A DNA stretch of 64,000 nucleotides, taken from assembly GCF_000004075.3 (NCBI RefSeq), contig NC_026656.2, positions 3,658,001 to 3,722,000 on the forward strand, written 5' to 3'. A program made the translations under genes and the position numbers. Every line of letters starts with the position of its first letter. The stretch's first letter is position 1. This document shows, piece after piece, positions 35,991 to 47,548 of this stretch. This stretch comes from Cucumis sativus. Its lineage: Eukaryota > Streptophyta > Magnoliopsida > Cucurbitales > Cucurbitaceae. The notes beneath the pieces were generated by a model, which was given only the letters and a program-made list of their open reading frames with translations, had not been told where the DNA came from and searched no databases.

Positions 35991-37760
35991 TTATTTCTGC
36001 TTGGTGCATCCACCTTTGAAGTGTTTTGGGGGTGTGCCCATGGTACCGAAACCATGGCTATGCAGCAGAAGAGAACCACCGCGTGCCGCTTTCATAAGCC
36101 TTTGCTGTATATGCAGAAATCAAGAATTACTTGTTAATGGCAACTTTCATGTCCAAGATATATTCAACAAATGTATCTTGGAATTATATGATCAGGAGAA
36201 AGAAATAGCCAAATTGAAACATGTACATGTGTTTGTGCATTTTGTTACAGCATACATATGATGAAACAACCTAATACAGCCTATACAGGAGTAATTTTAT
36301 ATACCATCTTACATGTTTGATTGTTTTTATCAGATGGAGAACCACAAAATGCAAGAAACTTTATCACAACATCAACTCCCAACCCGAATGCTGAAGCAAA
36401 GATGCAACGCTGTTCAATGTAACTGTTCAGAAAGATACTACATGACTTTTTATTTCTGTTTTTTATAGAAAGATACTAAATGAAACATCGTTAGAAAAAA
36501 TTGATACACCTGATTATTCCCAGAACCTTCCAGCCTCTATTCAGCCAGAAGACATGTATCTTAACAAATAGTTCTTAGACATATGTTTTTGTAAGGAGAA
36601 TGCATTCAAAAGGGCACTAATTTATCATCATTTATGAACTGCAAATCGGAAGCACCCAGCTGTTCCCTTTGGAAAATTATTTTTCGAAGACAGAGCAAAT
36701 GATGGGTTGTGTCTGAAGTTGTGTTTTAAAACCACCTTTTGTTTTTAAGAACAAAAGGTCAACAAAAACATGCTAGGTTGACTAATTTTAAAATGTTCCT
36801 TTTTTTAATTCTCAATGTCCTCAGAGGTACTTTGTTTTTATAATAGCTAAAATTGTCCTTCGAAAATCATGGGTCTGTGTCAGTACACAATAATCTTAAT
36901 ATAACATAACATAACAGATTAACAGGTCAACTAATCAATATTCTTAAAAGTATCTTCTAAAAACTATTTTGCAAATATGAATCATAAAGCTACTATCTGT
37001 ATTAAAAGAAAGTAATATTTTTTAAGCTTACATTCTTAACTATTCAAGCAGCTGATATGAATATCCTAAGGCTAAGCCACAAGTGGTATTCACACATTCA
37101 TGGAAAAAGACGAGGACAAACAAATAGCAAAATGGGCTACAGAATAAGGTTCGAAAAGAAAGGAAGGAACTCCCATAGATCAATTTGTGATGTAGACAAA
37201 TTATAACTACGTTTTTTTTTCTAGAAGAGCAATAATTTCATAAATGAATGAAATAAAAAGAGCTTATTGGACTCTCAAGTCTCAACACCAAAACAAATTG
37301 TGGATTATGTTGCTTTGATATTTTAATACCAGATAGCAGTCTGTCCATTTTGATGCCACCACAGGCCTTATTTCTTCCCCTAAAGTTTACTGTTCTGGCT
37401 GTGAAAAACTCAAAGGCATGTTAAAGAAATTGGATAAATGCTGCTGCTAGGTTACTTGTCACTAGACAACTAACTAATTCCTTAGAGAAAATACATCTGA
37501 ACAAAAATTGCAACCATCATTTTATCATTAAGATTGAAATCGAGTTCTTTAAAAAGGTAGGTATAAAGCACGTAGGCCAAGTCAAGAAAAGGGCTTCCTT
37601 ATTTCAAACACTAATCAACACAACTACACGAGAGGGAGAAAAATAGATACTTACCCACGTGAAGTAATTTTTTTTAGATTTCACATGTAATTTAATTAAA
37701 TATTAGGACTATGAGAACTTGCTCCCCCAATTATTGTATACCAACCTGTTGGATTCTCAT
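35991..37760 (-). CDS. Candidate 42-aa small protein (two exons), unknown
   Basis: Not a recognised gene. On the minus strand, ATG at 37760 opens five codons (MRIQQ) ending at a good donor (CAG/GTTGGT, exon end 37746). The acceptor TACAG at 36105 leads in frame into QRLMKAARGGSLLLHSHG and on to a stop at 35991, the peptide ending KHFKGGCTKQK. The peptide is strongly basic and Gly-rich, unlike chance AT-rich frames here. It lies 125 bases beyond the stop of the L-cysteine desulfhydrase on the same strand. It could therefore be a separate microprotein gene, a second cistron in that gene's transcript, or part of its spliced 3' UTR. The final exon alone has a 34-codon ATG frame (from 36095). Upstream of 37760 the same frame meets a stop within about 50 bases, so a longer N-terminus needs another exon. 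Confidence 0.35.
36105..37745 (-). other. Presumed intron/3' flank region, no other gene seen
   Basis: AT-rich. A minus-strand open stretch around 36325-36410 (reads FASAFGLGVDVVIKFLAF...) is bordered by a possible acceptor (GAACAG) and donor (ACAT/GTAAGA), but joining it shifts the frame of the downstream exon. It was left out. Nothing else is recognised. Confidence 0.4.
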
Positions 37761-37884
37761 TCTAACCACAGGTGGGTCATATAAGATCTCAGAATGTCAT
37801 GAAGAATCTAAAAACTTGATGTAAATCAATAAAAGATTTAGGACTATATTCATGAAAGCAAAAGACATCATACCTCCTCTGTCC

Positions 37885-39252
37885 TCATTTGGAGAGTTGA
37901 GTGCAGGTGAAGCCAGTTTGCACAAGTTCGTTGATTGCATCTTTAAACTTAACATAATCTTCAAATTTGTTGTACACTTGATGAGAAATTCGTGCATACC
38001 CGGTAATAGGGGCAGTTTCCCCCTTTTTCGGAGCACGGTAATATATTGGGACTTCAACTCTAAACTCTTCCCGTAAATGTGTTCTCAACTTCAGAGTATC
38101 AGATTCACTTGAGATGCCCAAGCATGAAGGCAACCCCACCATGACCATACTTGCACACATATTTGGCGGGCAGCCAAGATGAGTCTTCCATGATTCTGCC
38201 AACATCTCTCCCATCTTAATAACAGCCTCATGATTCCTCTTTTTTATTCCCTTAATCCCATCTTCAAACCTATTAACAAATTTCAAAACTGAAGGAACCA
38301 CCAACTGAGAACTATAATCCCTGGTTCCAATCCAAGCACTTTCTATGGCCAACCCATTACCATACTCATGAGAAACAACAGGATGATGCAAATCAGAATG
38401 ATTTGGGGACCTCCTGGAATACAAGAAAGCAATTGAAGGTGGACAAAAGAACCACTTATGCAAATTACTTGTGTAATAATCAGCATCAATCTCTTGCATA
38501 TCAATATCAGTACACCCAATAGCGTGAGCAGCATCAACAAAAATTTGGTCAACACCCTCTTCCCTACAAATCTTAACTAACTCCTTAACCGGTATAACCA
38601 CACAAGGCATGGATGTAATATGATCAATCACAGCCAGACGAACCTTCCTACCATTAGCCTTTCCTCTCTCCAAAGCCTTACGAAATTCAAATATAATTTC
38701 ATCATTAGACTTAACAGGAAAAGGCAATTGAACCTCAATTACATGCCCACCAGCTCGAGAAACATATGCCTCTATTGACTTCTTCACAGCACCATACGCA
38801 TAGTGAAGCATAACCGCCGCATCACCCTTCTCAAATCTCCCCTCAGAAAAATCCCTAGCGATTTTCTGCAAAACTATAGCAGCTGCAGTGGTAGCGTTAT
38901 CAACAATAGAAACTTCATCAATATGCTCGGCATTGATGAGATCCTTAATGATGGTTCTCGATTCAAGAATCCCCTTTTTGAGCCCGTTGAAGTAGAACCA
39001 ATCAGGCTGGCGAAGGAACTTAAGCTGCCATTGTTGTTGAGCAGAGATGACAGAAGAAGGGCAGCAGCCAAAGCTCCCGTTGTTGATCCGAGCAACAGAA
39101 GGGTCATGATGGGCAAACTCGGATTGAATTTCTGAGTCAGAAATGAAAGTGGGGGCAATTTTAGGCCTTTTGGGCAAGTGGGTATTGGCGTCACCGTTAA
39201 GATGAGGGGTAGAATCGGGGGGAAGGTGGTTTTTTTCACAGTGAGAAGCCAT
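37885..39252 (-). CDS. LCD: L-cysteine desulfhydrase, PLP-dependent
   Basis: Intronless, 455 aa. It is predicted to cleave L-cysteine to H2S, pyruvate and ammonia using pyridoxal phosphate, and matches the plant LCD type (At3g62130 class, aminotransferase class V fold). Seen: ARINNGSFGCCPSSV near residue 54; the cofactor-contact stretch DNATTAAAIVLQ (118-129); AVIDHITSMPCVVIP (207-221); VDAAHAIG with Asp240 and His243; the Schiff-base Lys266 in SNLHKWFF; and the C-terminal small domain with TGYARISHQVYN. All expected PLP residues are present. The N-terminal ~35 residues are variable and include KRPK, a possible nuclear signal. The start gives the usual family length. A likely 3'-UTR donor (GGAG/GTATGA near 37865) lies just after the stop, so the transcript may extend into the downstream candidate microprotein exons. 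Confidence 0.93.
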   Translation of the reverse strand: MASHCEKNHLPPDSTPHLNGDANTHLPKRPKIAPTFISDSEIQSEFAHHDPSVARINNGSFGCCPSSVISAQQQWQLKFLRQPDWFYFNGLKKGILESRTIIKDLINAEHIDEVSIVDNATTAAAIVLQKIARDFSEGRFEKGDAAVMLHYAYGAVKKSIEAYVSRAGGHVIEVQLPFPVKSNDEIIFEFRKALERGKANGRKVRLAVIDHITSMPCVVIPVKELVKICREEGVDQIFVDAAHAIGCTDIDMQEIDADYYTSNLHKWFFCPPSIAFLYSRRSPNHSDLHHPVVSHEYGNGLAIESAWIGTRDYSSQLVVPSVLKFVNRFEDGIKGIKKRNHEAVIKMGEMLAESWKTHLGCPPNMCASMVMVGLPSCLGISSESDTLKLRTHLREEFRVEVPIYYRAPKKGETAPITGYARISHQVYNKFEDYVKFKDAINELVQTGFTCTQLSK

Positions 39253-41498
39253 TGGAGGGAGATGGGTAAGCAGAATTTAGGGTTAAGAGTGATGGGTGAA
39301 GCTGAAATTGATAGAAAATGAGGAAAGTGACGAGGGAGAAGGAGAAAATGGGGAAATGGGTCGAAGAAATGCGATAAGAAGGGAGGTTTTGTTCGAGGGA
39401 GGAGAATACGGAAGAGGGGAAAACGTCAAGGCGAACGAATGAAGAGAAAAATAATGAGAGCATAGACAAGTGGGGTTGCACAGTGCTATGAACAAAGGGA
39501 GAAAATTTTGGCTTCCACCATTAACAGAGAAAACTATTTCAAGTGGCTTTGTTTTCCCTTCGTCCTTTTATGTCATCCCCACCCACAAACAACATAAAAA
39601 TTTGGTGCTTTCATCTCCTTTTACACTTTCCATTAGGTTTCCTCCTTCTCTACCATCTTTTTTCAATCATTTTTCTTTCCATACAGTAGTTGTTAGTTAG
39701 AAATTTAAAATTGGATACTATAATCTTCAATCTAATAAACTAAATTCATCAGATATTTTGTGTTTGTGTTGACTTAAATTTTATGTAGTGAAATAAACGT
39801 GGTTCAAGTTTCAATTATATAATCTAAACGGTATAAAGTTGAGCTTCTTGTTCTTGAGATACTACATATGCGACATGTTTTGTAGTTAGTATAAGAGCAT
39901 CATATGTAAACTTTTTACATTGGATGTTGGTTTTGTATAAATTCTTCTTCAAATCTATGAGTGTATCGTCACTGTAAGTTTGATGAGTAAGATAAATGAA
40001 CGTAGAAAATAAAAAGAAGATAAGACAAATATTGTGATTTTTCAAACATAATACATTTTTCTTCATTAATTTCATTGATCAATTGTTTGGTTTCATATTA
40101 CTATATCGGCACATTGATAACGTGAACAAATTCAAAATCACTTTAGGATCGTTTCGATTGAAGGAGATGAGATTGAGAAGAATAAATGTGGGAATCATAT
40201 CAAATAGATGACAACTATGCGATTTAAAGTTGTACATTGGTTGTGCTAAGTAAAAGACAATATATTTTCTTTTTCATCCATCCTTATCTTATATTTTGCT
40301 TAATCAACATGTTATTATAACGATAATATAAACGTGTCTACGAGAAAGAACTTTTATAAGTCAAAATCGGAATTTAAATGATATAATGAAACATGTTAAA
40401 GTTGATAGCGAAATTTCATTAACTTAGTATCCATCTGGTTTAAATTTTTATTTTAACAATCACGGTTAGATGTGTCAAATAGAAACAATTTAAGTCTAAG
40501 TTCGTTCTTTTTTTAGTTACATCCTATGAGTTTATCGGTCCGAATGTGTATAATTTGCGTATATATCAAGATTGATTAATGAAAGGCAATGGACAACTTC
40601 ACTGTAACAGTTGAGAGGGTGGGTCCATGATTTATATTTGCATAAATAAAAGGAATATTTGATATGTACCTAAGTAATGTATAGATTGGAAAAAGATATA
40701 TGTTGTTTATAACATTACAAAAAAGAATGTCTAATCAACAAATGGAATTGAAGTTGCTTTAACAATAATTCCAGAGCTGCCCCTAAAAAGCAATATATAT
40801 TATATGGTTTCCATATCATCTTCCTCTCTTTCTCCACTCAACTCATGAGATATTTCAGTGACATCTTACTCATGTATAAATAGCTTCCTAATTATTAGGT
40901 CTTTCAATTTCTACTTTAGTCCTTATCATTTAGACTCCGTTCTTTTTCATCTATGTAGTTAGATTTGTTCCATTTAAGCTCCTATCAATTATTGAAACCC
41001 AAATTAGTGGAGAAAATAAGGATTTGGAACCATTTTGGGCATAAACAAACATCTAAATATAAGCTCAAACAAATATACACTAACGTCCAAACCATGGGAT
41101 GAAACAAGTAAGACAACCTAAATTTGTTTATCAGTAACGCTGAGTCCATAAAGAGAGCAAAAAAGTTAACATAATATTCACCAATCCAATTCAATAAAAT
41201 TAGAAAATTTGGTCTTTGTTACATGACTAAAAGCTTTTTTTCTACTCATAAACTAACTTTTATTGAGAAAAACAAAATACAAAGGTAGACCTAAGGCTCC
41301 TTTTTAGTTTTATGGCATGAAGCCACACATACAATCTAAACATGGATCTTGGCTTTGATAAGAGTCAACAAGACATAACAATAACAAGAGCATAAACTAA
41401 CCAAAACTAATTACATCAGTTAGCTCCTAATAAGGAAACATCTGAATAATACTTTTTAATGATACAATAAGATTATTAATCTATAAATGTCAATTACC
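39253..41498. other. Intergenic: LCD promoter and 3' flank of 97-aa gene
   Basis: The first ~250 bases are purine-rich on the plus strand, which is CT-rich on the LCD sense strand, typical of a leader. Short frames (39236-39700, 39824-40075, 40985-41194) lack domains and are AT- or CT-driven. No repeats with clear borders are seen. Confidence 0.5.
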
Positions 41499-43337
41499 TT
41501 ACAACTTTCTATTGTCATAAGCAGCTATATTCTGGGGTTCACATTCTGGACTAAACAATCGGACAAGCAAAGCCGAGGTTGCACTCATCGATGCTGCTCC
41601 ACAAGCTGCCCAACGAAGACTCCTACGTACTGTAATTCTTGGACCTATCACACAACACAATCCAGCATCGCACAAGCTTAAGTACGAGTAAAGAAGCATG
41701 GATATGGATATGAATATAAACATAGTGCCATGTCATTTTTAAGAGTTTAGAACTTTGGCATGGACATCGCTGAAATTTAAAGTCGACAGGTTAATGCATT
41801 TATATGCGAAAAAAAGTGGTTTGATGTATGTGCATCTTAAGAGTACAGTATTAAAATCCCCTAGGACGACAGGCAATCCACTTTAAATGGAAAGGGTGGA
41901 TAAATATTGGTTTTGATTTAAACAAAGTCGCAATTGTTTTCTATTTTCAAAGAACATGAAAAAATGTTTCAATTTCCTAGTACTGCAGCCAAAAAGCCAT
42001 GAATGAAAGGTTAGGTGAGAAACGTCAGCAAACTATCATGCATATGCTGTATGGGAGTGCTTCTAGCACAGATAAAAAGCACAGATCACTCGCACGAGTT
42101 TGAAAGTAACCAAGTCCAGAACACTTAAATGTTTCCTGAGAAACACTAATAAAGTGCATTTGACCCATTCAACCAAGTGCTTGATGAGAAAGAATCTAAA
42201 AGTACAATTAAGAAAGCAGAACCAAACACAGATGTTTTCCATAATTAAGCACTTTTTTTCTGCGGTTGTAATTAAAGACTTTTTTAAAAAAAACTTCTGT
42301 TTCAAAAGTTCTTCCAGAGATACTCATACTTGGTAAACTTAGTCATGATACTTAACAAAACTCCACAATATAGGGTGTTCAAATGACCCAAGAACAAGAA
42401 CTCGAGCAAACCCGGCTACCCAAACCAAAGTAGTGTGGGTTAGATTTTTTATTTTTGGGTTTGGATTGGATTGAGTTAGAATTTTCTTTGGGTTTGCATT
42501 GGGTTGGATTTTTAGAGAATTGAAAATTTGGTTCAGTTTTTGGGTTGAGGAATTTCTAGGGTTCATTCATGTTGTTTCTCTTCATCTCAAACTCCTGTCT
42601 ACTTCTCAATTCCTTCTCACGTCTCCCCCATCTCTCTCCATCTTGAATCATACACAACTTATTTCTATCTCTCTATCATCTCCTCTCGTCTCATTCATAG
42701 AATCTCCATCTCAACCTCTCCATCTTCGTGTGGCGTTCATATCTCGTCCCCGCTTAATTATATCAATCTCTCATCTCCCCTTTATTCGACTACCTTTCTT
42801 TTTCAGTCTTCACAATCCTAATCTTGATTCCATTTTTTTCCCTCAACTCTCACTCTTGGGCCTCAACTGTTCTTTTGAACCCAAACCAAAATTTAGTGGA
42901 GGGGTTGGAGACCCTATTCTGCTCTTTTGGGTAGCTAACCTAACCAACCTCGATTTTCACATTGGTCCAAAAAAACTGCTTCAACTGAATCCATGTACAT
43001 CTAAAGACAATTCTAGAACATTGTGGTTTCTATTCAAATGGAGTAAGTAAATATAGTAGAATCAATTAGAAAACAATTGACGATTAAAGTGCCATTTGAG
43101 TTCACTAGAAGTTGATCAGGAAAAAGGAAAGACACGAAACTTGATAATGCACATCAAACCAAATGAGCTGAGAAGAATACTTGACAGACCATAATGTAAT
43201 CTACAAAGAATCCAGAACCCAAGTGCTCCTTCAACAGAACATAACCCAGCAGTCTGTTTCATCAACTGTGAACAAGGCTTAGCATCTGATCTCATGATCT
43301 CACCATCTGAAAAGCCTAACAATCGTCTAAGTGCCAT
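41499..43337 (-). CDS. Conserved 97-aa small membrane-like protein, unknown
   Basis: Exons 43337-43190 and 41644-41499 join in frame (LHY-G-PRITVRR) to give 97 aa. Looks like a plant-conserved short protein, but I cannot name it. Two hydrophobic segments are seen, ~31-47 (GLCSVEGALGFWILCRL) and ~61-79 (WAACGAASMSATSALLVRLF), separated by a basic loop PRITVRRSLR. The N-terminus MALRRLLGFSDGE is followed by a Cys-containing stretch, and the C-terminus has SPECEP. Such short, two-helix, basic proteins are often organellar membrane subunits, but that is only inference. The start ATG directly follows a probable 5'-UTR splice acceptor (TTAGCAG/ATGG), and a leader exon may end near 44090 (CTTTCG/GTATAA). 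The donor of the coding intron (G/GTCTGT) is weak. Confidence 0.7.
42373..42560 (+). repeat. GTTCAAATGACCC-type repeat fragment in intron
   Basis: Begins GGGTGTTCAAATGACCC and continues with GGGTTTGGATTGG-, GGGTTGGATTTTT- and TTTTGGGTTGAGG-like units. Related to the element at 44637-44989. A right border near 42930 (GGGTAGCTAACCTAACC) is possible. Confidence 0.45.
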
Positions 43338-44384
43338 CTGCTAATTTCCTGGACCAGATAAAAAATTGGCAATTTCATAAACTAAGCTTAGAACAATCGT
43401 TTCTTGTCCAGAATTCAGTCATTGGAACAATAAAATGAATGCAAACCCAATCCAAAATAGTTGAGTCAATGTTCCAAACGTTAATCACGACCTTGTAATA
43501 TCAACAGAAATGATAATCACGAGATCCTTAGAATTAGGGTATAAACAATTTTAGAGGCCAAATGAACTTTTGAGGCTTTTTTTTCTGTAAAAAATACGAG
43601 CTAATCCTGAAATTACCATGAACATACACCACAATTCGAAATGAAACCATCGATAAAAAACAATGTACGATCAAAACATAAAGACTATGGACAATGAAGG
43701 GTAAAAAACTTTACACTCATCAATTATCATTTCACTTCACTAAATCAAGATTCTAAAGATGATTCGATTCTAATTCCCACTGCTAGATTGTTCTAAAGGC
43801 AAGAAACAACACTTGATTCTACAAAGGAAGATTCTAACAGAATTACCAATGCCAACAAAAGTCCTTGTCTTAAATGTGACATTTCATATTCTGAGCGTGG
43901 GTTCTTCAAATTAGAAGATTTATGTTTTACTTTACATAAAGTATAAATGGATTCCAATTATGATTTCTGGGTTCAGTTTTTCGATTTGCAAGAAATTACT
44001 AACAATCACTAAGAGACTTTAACAATAATGAATCACGAAGGCAGAGAAATTGAACTAAAAAGAAAGATAAGAAAGAAGCTATATTATACCGAAAGAAAAT
44101 GGGGGCGAGAAAAAACACAGATGAATTGTTGAGGCGATGACCACAAGTCTTCGTCGGCGTACCGATGCTTTGGGCGCGGCCGGCCGCCGGTTAAAGAATT
44201 TGAGGTTTGAGTACCAAAGGAGAGAGTGAAGTTCCCTTCCCTTGACAAATTGCTTTTCTAAACTTTAAATTTTCAATTTACAATATTTTTTTATTTTTTT
44301 TTTTCCTATTATTCTTCTAACTCTTTTTTTGTATTACCATAATTTTAAATGAAAATATAGTCAAATATCACAATCTATTTACGA
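43338..44384. other. Presumed 5'-UTR intron and leader exon of the 97-aa gene
   Basis: No protein-coding signal. A candidate leader exon lies at about 44091-44240 and includes a GC-rich patch (GGGCGCGGCCGGCCGCC) near 44170, rare in this AT-rich window and typical of a transcription start region. Confidence 0.45.
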
Positions 44385-44510
44385 GAGATTAAGATAGATT
44401 TCTACGTATGTGTATTACGATGTAAATAGGCATAGATTTTTATTATAGAAATATTGTGATATTTTATATATTTTTTGGTTCATTTTTGTTATATTTAAAA
44501 ATAGTCCTAA
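44385..44510. repeat. TGATAGA-type dispersed repeat, fragment 3
   Basis: Contains GAGAGATTAAGATAGATTTC, GGCATAGATTTTTATTATAG and TTTTGGTTCATTTTTGTTAT followed by AAAAATAGTCC. This is the 3' end of the family also seen at 30125 and 35075. Confidence 0.5.
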
Positions 44511-44636
44511 TTTTATTTTCGCATTTTCGGTAATTTATTGATGGATTGCTAACATATTTATGTGCATTTGAGTTCTACTTATTAATTTTAATTTTTATGT
44601 GATCGAGGAACTTCATTCTTTAAGAGTGGGGATTAA

Positions 44637-44989
44637 GAATGTTCAAATAACCCGACAACTCAATCAACCCGGACTATCCAACCCAAATAGTAAAAATTAG
44701 GTTGGGTTGAATTTTATATATATATATATTTTTTCACGTTGAGTTGGATGAGGTCACATATTTTGAAATTTGGATTTATCCTACCTAAATTTTAATATTT
44801 AATATTTGAGTTTTATAAAATTTTTAGTTATTAATATATTAAGTATTTTAAATTAATAAACAATATAATTAAAAAATAAAATAACATAAATAAATAACCC
44901 AAAAAATCCATCCAAACCAAATTTTAAGAGTTGTGTTAGGTTAAAAATCTTATTTGGATGATCATTTGGGTTGCCAATTTGAACAACCC
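44637..44989. mobile_element. MITE-like element with degenerate terminal inverted repeats
   Basis: The left end ATGTTCAAATAACCCGACAA pairs with the right end GGGTTGCCAATTTGAACAAC in inverted orientation. The AT-rich interior of ~350 bases has GGTTGGGTTGAATTTTATAT and no coding capacity. A related fragment lies at 42373-42560. Confidence 0.55.
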
Positions 44990-47290
44990 ATAAATTTGAA
45001 TTGGTAAAAAAAATTTATAACCTAACTCAACTCATCATCTTTAGTATAGATATCCAAAAAGGCAAGGGGAGATCGAGAATGACTTTCCCACTCTCTACTC
45101 CATTTCATTCCTCATTGTTGCAAAATGATCGAGTAGGAATTTTTCGTGAGGAATTCACACGGAGAAAGTTTTCTTCTCCGTCTAATTTTCTCTCTTCTTT
45201 TATTTTGTTAGGCAATTCCCTTAACCACTGCAACCATTATTTTTTTAAATCAATAATATGTTTTTCCAACTATTAGTATAACCATTGAGTTAATGGGGTA
45301 AAGATGTGAATGTTTTCATCTCTTGAATGAAGTTAGTAGTTTTGTACCGTGACTGACAACTCTCTTTAAAGATATGAAATTGTGTACATATGGTCCCTTT
45401 CAAGGGTGGACCAAAGGTTGTATATGCACTTGCAAAATGAGCAAGAAGAATAAGTGAGATGAAGAATGGAGAAGCGATAGGAAGAATTCACACGTAGGGA
45501 AAATAAATCGTCGTTGTTGTTTGATAAGTAACGAGAGGAAGGAAAATGAGTAGCAAGATGGAGCAAAGAAAATTCATGCTAATTAGCCCTCGTGCATATT
45601 CTGGGGACAAAATGGGTCACCGGTACAAATAAAAATATACAAAAAATAGAACATAGAAAAACTTATATCATATTCAACAACTATTTGGTTTTTGATTTTT
45701 TAAAATTTACGTTTGTTTTCTTACACCACACCATGGGTTTTATAGTCCCTAACAAAAGATTTAAACTTTTAGTCGATTCAAGAAAAAAAGAAAAAACTAT
45801 TTTTTTTTAATTCTAGAATTTGATTTCAATTTTTCTAATATATCATATAATTCATATTTATAACTAAATTTAATTTTATAAAACCAAATAAAATCGAAAT
45901 AATTATCAAACTAGACTTAAAGGAACGTTGAAAAAGTCATGAATCAAAATAAATGTTTCACATAAGTAATATACACTTGGATTGAAGGCAAATTAAAGGT
46001 TAAGCTAAATGTGATTGTTGGAAAGTATGATAGAAAATTTTATTGATGAATAGGGAAAAGTAAGAGATTTACTATTTAGTTATAGCAATAGGGGAGACAA
46101 CAAAATAGTGAAGACCAACCATATAGATCCCTCCATAGTTCATATGAATCACTCAAGAGAGTTTACACACTTTTTTAGTATATTGAAAGGAAAAAAAACT
46201 ATATTCCTACAAACACAATTTAACAAAAGCTGAATTGTCTGAAGAGATTCCACACAAGTCTACATTCAAAATGGAAGATCCAAATTAAAAGATTAAAAAA
46301 AGTTGAAATAATTGTAAATGCCAAAAATACCCTCTAAAAAGTTCGGTATGTTATACGAATATATTAGTAATCATGAAGTATATGATTAATTATTTATATC
46401 TTCTACCTCAAGTTTGGCTAAAAAATAAGATTTATGTATTTCAATTTGATTCTCACAACGTACTTTGATCTCATCGATCACTATCAAATCATTTCTAGTC
46501 GAATTCGTACATTTTTTTAATCAATTCAATCCCAACCTTTCCCTTAACACCATCATGAAAGGAAATAGTAACAAAATCTTTTCTTAATTAAAGATTATAA
46601 GAAATAAAAATTAAATAAATCAAACAAATATTTAATTTATAACTTGACCTAGACATTAGGGTAAGACCTAAATTTGTAATTTCACATATGAAAACTATAA
46701 AAAAGAATTCATGAACTGTACGGTCAAAACCTTGTAAAGTCATTTCCTTGCCAATAACCAATCAAAATATCGATAATTCACTTTTGCATTGAACTCACAA
46801 GTGATCGAGAAAGTATGTTCTTAAGAAAAAACCAATTACAGGGCATGAATCGAATCGCGCTGGATGCATTATTGTGGTATAAAAAAAAAGCAAGAGGTAG
46901 AAAAAGCAAAAAGGGAAAATAAAAATTAGAAATGAGCAGTGAAACTTGTGCTAAAGTGAAGGAGAACCAAGAAAAATATGCTTTTGGAAAAGAACCTTAA
47001 TGTCAATTCCTAGATTAGGTCTTCACAATTTTAATTTTATGTAACTTTAGCCCTAGCTAGGTCTTCATACACAAAACACACCCCTTTATATTATATTCTT
47101 TCAGCTTCCTTTACACAAAAACCCTAATTTTATACCCCTCCTTTCTTTTTTCTTTTTCTCCCTATATAAGTCTTTCATTCACTTCCCATTCTCCCTCAAA
47201 CAACCAAAATAATATAACCCCTTCTTCAAATCTTCAACACACTCAGAACTTTCTGCTTCTTTTCTCTCTTTGTCGTTGCCCTACCTAGCC
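44990..47290. other. Intergenic AT-rich DNA, promoter of the 85-aa gene
   Basis: No domain in the short frames (45001-45276, 45366-45566, 45592-45810). The last ~250 bases form a plausible promoter with a TATA box and a CT-rich leader. Confidence 0.55.
47163..47170 (+). promoter_or_regulatory. TATA box of the 85-aa protein gene
   Basis: TATATAAG preceded by a CT-rich tract, about 128 bases upstream of the start codon. A start of transcription near 47195-47205 would give a ~90-base leader rich in CT and CA. Confidence 0.65.
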
Positions 47291-47548
47291 ATGGCTTCAT
47301 CAGCCAACAACAAGAGACAAAAGCGCCAGAAGTCGACCTCGTGTTGCTTCTCAATCTTCAGCTTGTTCAAGTCTCGAGATGGTGGAAAGAGGTGGGATGA
47401 TGCAATGACGATGGACGATACACGAAAGGTGTGGCCGAGTGATGGCGACAAAGGTCGACACTGGGTCGCTGAGCCTGGCATTGATAGAAAAGCCAAAGCT
47501 TATATCGAAAAAATTCATCACCAAATCCGCTCCTCCCAAACCCAATGA
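47291..47548 (+). CDS. Small basic protein, 85 aa, conserved plant type, unknown function
   Basis: Intronless, 85 aa. The ATG lies in a strong context (TAGCCATGGC). The N-terminus is strongly basic (KRQKRQK at ~8-14), followed by a Cys/Phe-rich hydrophobic patch (SCCFSIFSLFKS, ~17-28), then WDD, RKVWPSDGDKGRHWVAEPGIDRKA (46-69) and an amphipathic C-terminus. The W-V-A-x-P-G-I-D-R-K-A segment looks like a conserved signature of short plant proteins that I recognise only vaguely. The paired Cys residues next to basic ones could be an acylation/membrane-attachment patch (inference). An in-frame Met seven codons upstream is possible but in weaker context. A good TATA box and leader support a real gene. 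Confidence 0.7.
   Translation: MASSANNKRQKRQKSTSCCFSIFSLFKSRDGGKRWDDAMTMDDTRKVWPSDGDKGRHWVAEPGIDRKAKAYIEKIHHQIRSSQTQ

Noticed and set aside
36325-36415. Exon-like minus-strand segment (FASAFGLGVDVVIKFLAF...)
   Set aside because: Splicing it to the downstream exon at 36104 changes the frame and gives an early stop; no start or homology seen.
38874-39239. Other-frame open stretches overlapping L-cysteine desulfhydrase (38803-39239)
   Set aside because: They overlap an intact enzyme in other frames and show no family features.
42499-43050. 183-codon plus-strand frame inside the intron of the 97-aa gene
   Set aside because: Ser/Leu/Pro-rich translation of a CT-rich tract and repeat sequence, no domain, opposite strand to the gene.
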